From NCBI RefSeq assembly GCF_019175285.1, contig NC_056524.1, forward strand, positions 173,276,271 to 173,340,270: a stretch of 64,000 nt of DNA, given 5' to 3'. The DNA is from Sceloporus undulatus. Lineage: Eukaryota; Chordata; Lepidosauria; Squamata; Phrynosomatidae. Made by a program: the position numbers and the translations under genes. Numbering within the stretch: the stretch's first letter is position 1; every line of letters begins with the position of its first letter. Positions 39,001 to 48,992 of this stretch are shown here, piece after piece. The notes beneath the pieces were generated by a model. It made no database searches and was not told where the DNA came from. It saw only the letters and a program-made list of their open reading frames with translations.

Positions 39001-42000
39001 CTGCGCTGCGCTCCAGTCCTTAGGACTGGAGCATGCTTTGGCGCGGCTTCTGGACTCTCAGGACACATGCATCATATAACAACATACTTCCAAGTGACTG
39101 GAGGTACCTCCAAGTGATTAGGAGGCACTAGGGACACATTGCAAACATATGATGGCTAATGGAGTGTACAAAGGATTCTAGAAAAATTAACATGTGCGTT
39201 ATGACTATAACAATATGTTTTACTTCATAGATCACAAAAAAGCTATGAGGGCTCTTAAGGACATGGGGAGAACCACCATATCTGACAGTCCTGCTGAGAA
39301 ATCTGTACTTAGGACAAGAGGCTACTGTTAAAAACGATATGGAGAAAAGAAACTCCAATTAGCAAAGGTTCAGGCAAGGCTGCAACCTAACATCCTATTC
39401 TTCAAGCACTGTGCAGAAAATAAACATATCATAAAAATCAGGTTTAGATTCAGAAAGAGAGGAGAATTATGATAGGAGGAAGGAACATCACAATCTAAGA
39501 TATGCGGTGACACCATACTACTAATAAAAAACTCACAGACTTGGAAAAAATACTAATGTCAAAGAAGAAGTGTAAAGGCAGGCTGTTTGAACATATCCCA
39601 CCCCCCAAAAAAATAATGACACACAGGGATCTACAGTGCGTCCTTGGTATACACGGGGGATCCATTCCGGACCCCCCTGCGTATACCAAAATCCGCGTAT
39701 GCTCAAGTCCCGTTGTCCCCTCTCGTCCCCCCAACTCTTTCCTTCCCTCCCTCCTCCCTCCTTACTTACCTTTTCGTCCTGGGGGCCCCGTCGCTGCTGC
39801 CGCCGTCGCGCGTCAGCCGGAGCCGGGGGAAGGCCGGGTGGGGGTTTGGAGGCCAAGAAGCCTCCAGCCAGCCACCCGGCCCTTCTGTGGCGGCGGGAGG
39901 CGGCAGCAGAGCACCAGCGCCAGAGGCCTCTTCTCGCCCCACTCCGCTGCCGCCGCCGCCACGCACCTCTGTGCAAGGGCCGGTGGTGGGGCTGGAGGCT
40001 CTTGGTCTCCAGTCCGCCACTCGGGCCCTGCATCGAGGTGCAGGCGCCGGCAGCAGCGGAGTGGGGGCCAAAGAGGCCCCCGGCGCTCGGCCTCCTCCGC
40101 CTCTTCGCCGGCGCCGCCACGGTGACGGGGGAAAGGCAGGCCGCTGCTCCTGGAGGCCTCCAGGAGCAGCGCCCGCCTTCCCCTCATCCGCCGTGGCGGC
40201 GGAGGGGAGGCTCTGCGCTGGTCCTCCCGCCAGAGGCTTCCCTCCGCGGGTACAGGCAGGGGAAAGGCCGGGCGCTGCTCCTGGAGGCCTCCAGGAGCAG
40301 CACCCCGCCTTTCCCCGTCAGCCGTGGCGATGGAGGGGAGGCCTCTGGCGCTGGTCCTCCAGCGCCAGAGGCCTTCCCTCCGCAGCTACAGCAGGGGAAA
40401 GGCCGGCGCTGCTCCTGGAGGCCTCCAGGAGCAGCGCCCAGCCTTTCCCCCATAGCCGTGGCGGCGCGCAGCGCGGAGGAGGAGGAGGAGGCCGAGCGCC
40501 TGGGGCCTCTTTGGCCCCACGCCGCCGGCGCCTGCACCTTGATGCACGCGCGCCGCCATGGGGTCAAAATCCCCGAATTTGCCCTGCGCGTGTGCTTAAA
40601 TCCGCGTATAAGGAGGACCTATGTATTATAAATTCAACCTAAACAATGGGGAAATTGAAACATTTAAAGAGTTCCCATACCTAGAATCAAACATGATCAG
40701 AATGGAGATTACAGTCAAGAAATCCGAGATGTGAGGAATGGGAAGGAAGCTTAAGGAACTAGACAAGATACTAAACAGTAAAGATATACAACTGAACACT
40801 AACATTAGATTTGCCCAAACCACCATATTCCCCATCACCATGAACAGATGTGAGATTACAATGAAGAAAGCTGAGAAGAAGCACAATCAACTCATTTGAG
40901 ATGTGGTGCTGCAAGAGAGTACCACGGATATGTGGACATCCAAAAAGAGAAGACATGACTCACTAACAGACCTAAAATCTCCCTAAAAGCCAAAATTGTC
41001 ATGATGGCCACATCATGGGAAGCACGACTCAATAGAAAGATGATAACTGAGAAAAGTACTGGGTGGTAGAAAGGGAGGAAGACTGCAGACAGATGGTAGA
41101 CTCAAATCGTGGTGTGACATGGACCTGAATTTGCAGGGCCTAAGCAGAGCAGTGGAGGACAGGGGGTCTTGGAGGAGTCTCCTTCACAGGATCACATGAA
41201 TTGGGGGCACAACTTGAGGGCAGTCAACAACAAAACATTGTATGCAGCCCTAAGGGTTCTTTGAACTATTTGGATATGCATTAAGGATAAACACAACAAA
41301 ATACAGCTCAAAAATAAAGCTCCTCATCATGGAGGGACATACAAATTCTCAGCAACAGTAATGAGGAATCAGGTTTTTGATTCTTATGATAATGTGCTGA
41401 AAGAGGTGACCTGTAAAGATATAGGTTGCTTCATAGATGTTGCTCTCCATGAGTTATGGGGTAAATCTAGGGTGAGGAACCTGTAGCTCTCTAGATTTTA
41501 TGGAATCACATATTGGTCATGCTACTTGGGAATAATGGGCATTGGAGTTTCACAACATTTGGAGAGCCCCAGCACTGCTATTGATTAACACATGACAGCA
41601 GCTGCATCCTAATGCTTACCTCCAACCTCCAAATGTAATGTAATTTTTTTTAAAAAAACCCTACTTTGCAATATAGTAAGCTTGGACTTTCTAATCAAAG
41701 TGAAATTCTAAATTATGCACTTACCTCTTAACTGCATCTACCTGATCCTGAGTGTAACCTTTACTGATATCCCCACCTGCTTCTCCATTAGCTGAAGGGA
41801 AGTCAGCACTCATTTTCCTACGGGTTGGGTTCGTGGGTTCCTTGGGCTGAGAATGGCCATTTGATGAATGTTCACTCTTGGTGAGAGAGTCAAGCAGCAC
41901 TAAAAGAAGAAAACACAGCTGTGAGTCCAAAGTGTTCATTTCTTTCACAGACACTGCCAAATGTTCTTACACTCCTGCCCCTGGCCTGTCACTGGCATGC

Positions 42001-45000
42001 TTCCACAGCAATTCAGGACATCCATCCAAGAAAACAGGGATGGCTGAGACATTTATTCCTACATCCAGAGAGAAAGAGCACCATTTGATACAAATAATTT
42101 GTTGCCACATTACTTCATGCCGGCAAACAATCGCCCCATAATCTTTGGATTTCTCTGTGGGTGTAAAGTCAATCAGAGAATAGGGCAAAATTAAAAACAT
42201 GAAAAAAACCACATGATAATAAGGTATTATATGCATTTGTTTTTGTAAGTAAGTGAAAACGAAAGCCACATAATGGTCAGAGTTTGAGATTTTCTGCAAA
42301 TAAGTCATGGCAACAACTGTTTCTAATGATAGGCTTAAATGCTGCAATTCAAGCCAATACAGTAATTGTATCTGCAAACACAGTCTTCTTTGTCATTTAC
42401 ACTCAGAAAACATCTTGACTTGCTTCTGCTTTGGTTAGTGTTACAAAATCTGTGGTTGAAAAATATAGAGCTCACAGTTGTTGTGTCCTTTCAAGTCGCT
42501 TTCCGACTTATGGAGACCCTAAACCAAACGGATCACAAAGAGCGTCTTGGCAGGATTTGTTTAGGTTTGCCTTTGTCCTCCGCTAAGGCTGAGTACTTGT
42601 TCGAGATCACCCAGTCAGTTTCCATGGCCAAGCAGGTATTCCAACCCTGGTTGGCAGAATCCTACTCTAACGCTCAAACCACTACACCACGTTTGCTCTC
42701 ATTAGAGCTCCTGGGTAGGCAGAACAACAACACTCTCCACAGAGCTTTTCACACCACCTTCTAAGAGAAAGTATCTCCATGATGCCACAAACTGAAGTGT
42801 CGTGTGTAAAACAAAAATCTGCACTGTTATTATTAGTTGGGGAAGTGAAGCAGGGAGAGGAGACAGAAGACCACAAAAAATAGGGAAGCAGATACAGTAA
42901 TTGGACTGCAACAACTGCTAGTCATAGCCAGCACAGCCAATGTGAGGAATGATAGCAGTTGTAGTTCAGCAACATTTGGAGAGCCATACATTCCTCATCC
43001 CTAAAAGTGCAAGGCACTGAAGCCAAGATGACTAAGCTGAGGCCATCATACTTTGGCCACATCATGAGAAGATACAACCACAATGTTAGGGAAGGAGAAA
43101 GAGAGGAAGACCACATGCTAGATGGATGGACTCCATTAGGGAAGTCAGGGGTATGAATCTGCAAGAATGAAAAAAAAATATTGGAAGAAAGGGAGTCTTG
43201 GAGATATCTCATCCACAGGGTTGCTATGAGTCGAGATTGACTTGAGGGTGGTTAACAACAACAAAATCTTTTCCAATCTTTTTTCCTAAGCACTGAAATA
43301 TGTTGAATAAAGCATCTCCTCATAAAAGGTTGAATTAACACATCAGTGTCCTTATCTAAATTATCTACAAAAAAAAAACTTCTTAATTTCTTTTTACAGG
43401 CTTGAACAACCAACTCATTTTGAACCAATTCTCCATCTGAAAGTACTCTTGTTCTCTTCATATTCAACGTGACCAGATTACGGACGGAAAAAGTCTTTGG
43501 TAACATCTCATCCTTAGAAATCTTAAGTCAACAAAGTCTTCGAAACCCAAATCATATCAATTTATAAAAAAATATGCTTTTGGGAAAAACAAATAAAATC
43601 TCTCTGATCATCCCCTATTAGTCAATCAGATTAAGACTGTCAACCATCTAAAAAAAATTGGGGGGAGCTTCCCCTGCAAATCTTTATAGTATCCAATTTT
43701 CATAAGATAACTCCAGCAATTTATCCATTAAGTCTTGGTGGGGGGGGGGGGGGAGAAGACACTCAATGATTTATTTTCATTCAGTGTATATATCCTCAAC
43801 ATCAACGCCTTCACACCTTTAATGTTAAATTTCTGAACAAAGCTTCCCAGTCTCTGGTAAAGTTGTTCTCCAAACAAATACATCTGTGATGAGAATCAAC
43901 AGTAGTGTATAGTATATGTTATCACTTAATAGATAGTAGGAAAGATGCTGTAGGTGACAAGACAGTCAAGCGTCATTAAAAACCCTCACTGACAAATGAT
44001 CACCATCTTGTTGGTTTAAGTAAAGGGATTGTTTAGACAAATAACTGAAATTAATGTGCTGCTTAACATACATGTGCCTTCAAGTCATCTGCTGATTTAT
44101 AGTGACTCCATTAATTTCATAGGGTTTTCTTAAGCAAGAAATACTCAGAGGTGGTGTTGCTAGTTTCTTCGTCTAAAATATAGCCTATAGCCCCTGGTAT
44201 TTATTGTCTGTCTCTCATCCAAGTACTAACCAGGGCTGATCCTGCTTAGCTTCCAAGATCAAACAGGATCGGTGCCTTTAGAGTATTTAAGCCACTGGTT
44301 AACACAGGTATTCAGAAAATACTTTCATAGCCACTTTGGTAAAATATCCAAAATACAATAAGAACTATGAAACTAGAAGAAACACTAAATAATTTGCAAG
44401 TCATCTAAGCAAAAACAGAGCGCCAAGGAGAGGAGGTGAAGATAATCCCAACAATTAATAAACACCACTGGTCCAAAACACACTGCAGAAATAATCCAGT
44501 TTGAGGCTGCTTTAACTGCCCTGGCTCAATGTTAGGGAATTATGGGAACTATAGTTTTTTGAGACAGTTAGGCTTCTCTGTCAGAGAGCTCTGGTGCCAC
44601 AATAAACTACAATTCCCAGAATTCCCTAGCACTGAGACAGAGCAGTTATAGCAGTCTGAAACTGGATTATTTCTGCGATGTGTTTTGGACCAGAGTTCAA
44701 ATGTTGTTTTTGCTACCTGAAACATTTTGAATAATAGTAGTGTATCTAAAAGTTATTCTCAAAGAAATTACTCATCTGCAAATGAGTAATTCTAAGGATG
44801 TGACATACTGTAATATATTATTATACACCTTAGAGGAGTGATTCACATCTGGGGAGATAAATGTCAGCATTCAGTTCCAGCATGTGTTGAGTAAGCAATG
44901 GGAGACACTGACCTAGACGGCTTTCCTGTTAAGTTCCCTTATGCCCTACCAAACATTTCAACACTGATTTTGTTCACTTAGAACAAGATACATTAATTAT

Positions 45001-48000
45001 TTGACCTATAAAAGACATAAACAGCATAAACCAACATTTGGTTGGTTTGGTTTCCATTCTCTCCTACCAAGTCATTTTCAATTGGGGAAAATTAGCTTAA
45101 AAACAAGCTTTTGGAACATTATGCCCCATGAGAAGCATCTTAGGGAGCAGGGTATGAATAGCCTGCGAAAAAGAAGCTTAAGCAGTGATATGATAGCCAT
45201 GCTTAAATAGTGAAAGGATGTCATATGGAAAAAGGAGCAAGCTTGATTTCTGCTGCTCCAGAGACTAGGACACGGAACAATGGATTCGAACTACAGGAAA
45301 AGAGATTTCGTCTAAGGAAGAACTTTGTGACAGTAAGAGCTGTTCAACAGTGGAATATGCTTCCTGGGAGTGCAGTGATTCTTTGGAGATTTTAAACACT
45401 GGCTGGATGTCATCTGTTGGGAGTACTTTGATTCTGTGTTGCCGCATGGCAGAAGGTTGGACTGCTTGGCTGTGGTGGTCTCTTCCAACTCTATGATTCT
45501 GTTATCATGAAGAAAGAAGAAAACAGAACAGAATCTCAAGCACAACAATAACCTTTGACTTGTTCTAACTTCCAAACACTAAGTTCTAAGGTCTACAGGT
45601 GCTGTTGTTCCTGCCATAATCAAAGACTTGCTTGGTGAGGACATGAGAGAGAGCCTTCAGTGTCTGCTCTCACCCTCTGGAACTCCCTTCTGTGGCATGC
45701 CAGACTGGCCCCTTCCCTGCTTTCCTTTTCCTGGCAGGCAAAGACATTTTTATTCAAGGAGGCTTTTAATATATGTGTCAGGGAGGCTTTTATACAGGGT
45801 GCGTGCTCTAAGTATGTTTTTTTTAACTGTTGTACATTTTATGTAATGTTATACTGTTTTTAGCTAGATGATTTTAAGTGTTTTTAAATGTCACTGTAAA
45901 GGTTTTTGTAGTTTTATCTGTGAGCCATCTTCAGTCCCTTTCTGGGAGAAATGTGGCATAGAAACAAAATAGATAAATAAAAAGATAATAAAAATAGTAT
46001 TTTGCTAAAGTCATAATGGTTTCAAAGGGAAGATGTGTTTTCTCGGAGAAAAGTCCTCCCAGAACATCACAATATCGTTAGAAAGAAAGCAACGTTGCCT
46101 AACAAGTAAGGAGGCGGCTTACATGAAGCACCTCTTATCATGTTATCACATGAAGATTGTAACAGTATATGTATACACACACATACACCTCTTATTGGCC
46201 TTGTCTTCACAATTTGTATATATTACAATTACACCCAGCAGTATCTGTCAATGTGCAACCATCAAGAAGATGCTCAAGCATTCTTATATAAGACTAAGCT
46301 CAAAGAGAAGAAGTGGCACATTTCTTGAAAGATTTCAAACCACTTTCATTTGAGACACTTACTGGGGGTGGGGAGGGCTGCAACAGGGAAGAAGTCTACT
46401 TCTTCAAAGTGAAGGCAGACCACCATTGTCTAAGAAGCTCTTGTAACTTACAAGAATATGGCTGGGATCACCCTGGTGGGAAGAAATAGCCTTTGTTTAA
46501 AAATAAAGTGGTCTGAGAACAGCCCTTATCCCAAATACTATGCTGCAACCGAACCAGGTTCACACGTGAATGCTCAGTATAACCCTGCTTTGTAGGTATA
46601 AATTATATTACCATATTTCCAGGTTGAAACTTTAGAAAAGTTTTCTGCTACTTGCTCTGAAGGCCAATAATGAGAGTAAGTGTTTGTGTTTTTTTTGTCA
46701 CTTTATAATGGAAAGCTTTGTTATTCATGGTTTAAGAGGGAAGGTGAAAGACATTGCGTGAATTATCTCAACTTCCCACCACAAAATTAACAAGGGCACA
46801 CTTGAAACCAGGCCTGCAACACTTTCAGGTTTCTACACATCATTTCACACTACTTATGTAAATTTATAATTCTATGGAGGGTGGCAGACCTTTTCTCCCA
46901 AAGGAGGGTGTGTGCTTTTCACAGATGTATGACAAACAGAAATTCGGCACAGAGATGTTTCGGCAGAGACAGAACAACAGGAAGTGCTGCCACTGTTTAT
47001 AAAACCTGTTTATACAACTTTAACATATGCCATGTTTATAGCAACACCATAATGCTAAACAGCATTCGTTTGGCTTCTCCTACTTCCAAGAGAAAGGTAT
47101 GGCAGCACAGGAGACCACCAGGGAGGAAGGCAGAACAAAGTGTGTAGTTTCTGAAGGAATGAGACATTGGAAAGTGTTTGCTGCAAGTACTCTGTGTTTC
47201 TGGTTTTAGCAGAGAGATGACTGAAAGTAGGAGGAGAAAAATAGTAATGATCTGAGAAGTGAGTGGTAAAGTGGAATGAAACCTGTGACAGCCAAAACAA
47301 AATCCAACAACGCAGAGGGGAAGGATAGCTGAAGGAGGAGACTGTTAATGGGAGTTAAGAGTCAAGGAGAGGCTAGCTGACTGTGGGCAAATATTGTGAG
47401 ATAATATCTATACAGGTTGAGTCTTCCTTATCTGGAATTCTGAAATCCAAAATGTTCCAAAATCCAAAATTGATCACATGGGTGGCTGAGATAGTGACAC
47501 CTTTCCTTTCTGATGGTTTGATGTAGACCAACTTTTGTTTCATGTACATTATGGAAGACATTATGTATACAATTACCTTCAGTCTATGTGCATATGGTAT
47601 ATGAAACAAATAGATCTGGGTCCCATCTTCAAGATATCTCATTAAACTATATGCAAATATTAAAAAAACAAAAACAAACTAGAAACACCTTTGGTCCCAA
47701 GCATCTCAAATAAGGGAGACTCAATCTGTGTCAGTTTTGGGGCATAAGACCCATCCTGCTGAATGAATCAAGAATCCATATAAACCAAATGCTGTCTCCA
47801 AGAATATCTCAGGGAACCACATGAAAAGGGCATGGAGGCAAGAGCCCTTGCCACCGTCTCCATCTTAGCACCTTGTTTTCGGATACACAATCCCTGAAGA
47901 TGGATTACAGTGGCTGTGTTGTCACTGAAGAAGGTCAAGGAGTAAAGAGCCAAGGTAGACTTAATGCTAAATATTAACAAAATTAATGTTTAGCATTAGG

Positions 48001-48958
48001 GGAAGAGCTACAATAATTCGTCCTGAACAAGAAAATCGAAACAGTCAATGAGTTCCCATTGTTTTTGTTAACTGCCTCTCAGTTGAACTTGACTCATGGT
48101 GACCCTGGAAGTGAGACGCCTCCAAGCTCCTCTATACCTCTCTGCTCAGATCCTGTAGGCTCAGGCCCATGGTCTCCTTGATTGAAGAGTTCCTATACCT
48201 TTGATCAAGTATAGACCAGAACAGAGACTTCAGTCATGAAATCAGAAGATTAGGATTGGGAAGGGCAGCTATTTAAAACAACTAGAGAAGATCCTGAAGT
48301 GCGAAGACATAATTCTGAAAACTAAAATGAGGATGGCCCAAGCCACTGAATGGATGTGGGAGCTGGACAGTGAAGAACGCAGATATAGAGAAAAATCAAT
48401 TCATTTGAGAAGTGATGCTGGGGAAGAGTGCTGAGGATGCCATGGATGGCTAAAAAGGACAAAGCAATGGGTTCTAGAATAGGTCAAGCCTGAACAACAC
48501 TTGTCCCTCCATATTCGCTAGGGTTGGGGTGCAAGATCCCTGTGAATATGGAAAAACCACAAATAACAAAAACACCATGTTTTTACCTGAGGGGACACAT
48601 CTCTATGAATCTCTAGGTCCTCCAGAGCAACTCTGTGGCCAACATCTGACTGACACTGAACTACAAATGCCTAGAATCTCTAGGTCTTTCAGTGCGACTT
48701 TTAGTGAAAGTGGACCACAGAGGTGTGCGGGAGGACCTAGAGATTCCTAGAGAGGTCTCCTCTCAGGTAAAAACATGGCGTTTTTGTTATTGGCGGTTTG
48801 TCCAGATTCACAGGGGTCTTGTGCCCCTAAACCCTAGCTAATATGGAAGGATGAATGTATACTATATATTTTATATATATATACACACACACACATATAT
48901 ATATACACACACTGTGTGTGTGTGTGTGTGTGTATATAAAATACATATATACACACAC

Positions 48959-48992
<34 letters not shown>

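Larger units (their letters stand above)
34690..41724 (-). other. DNAJB12 intron 2
   Basis: Transposon-dense: BovB-like LINE remnants (35145-35550; 39376-41265), mariner-like MITE (36058-36315), three Tigger-like elements (37917-38187, 38297-38660, 39632-40625), a family-2 palindrome (38913-39130) and a hAT MITE (41469-41585). The stretch 36320-37915 shows nothing recognisable. Confidence 0.7.

Noticed and set aside
39636-40642. Two overlapping open frames of about 330 codons, and antisense frames of up to 195 codons
   Set aside because: They lie in the GC-rich core of a Tigger-like element, where stops are rare in all frames. Composition is Pro/Arg/Ala/Gly-rich with no domain.
44214-44275. 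5S rRNA gene
   Set aside because: Only the internal part of 5S is present, joined to a SINE tail.
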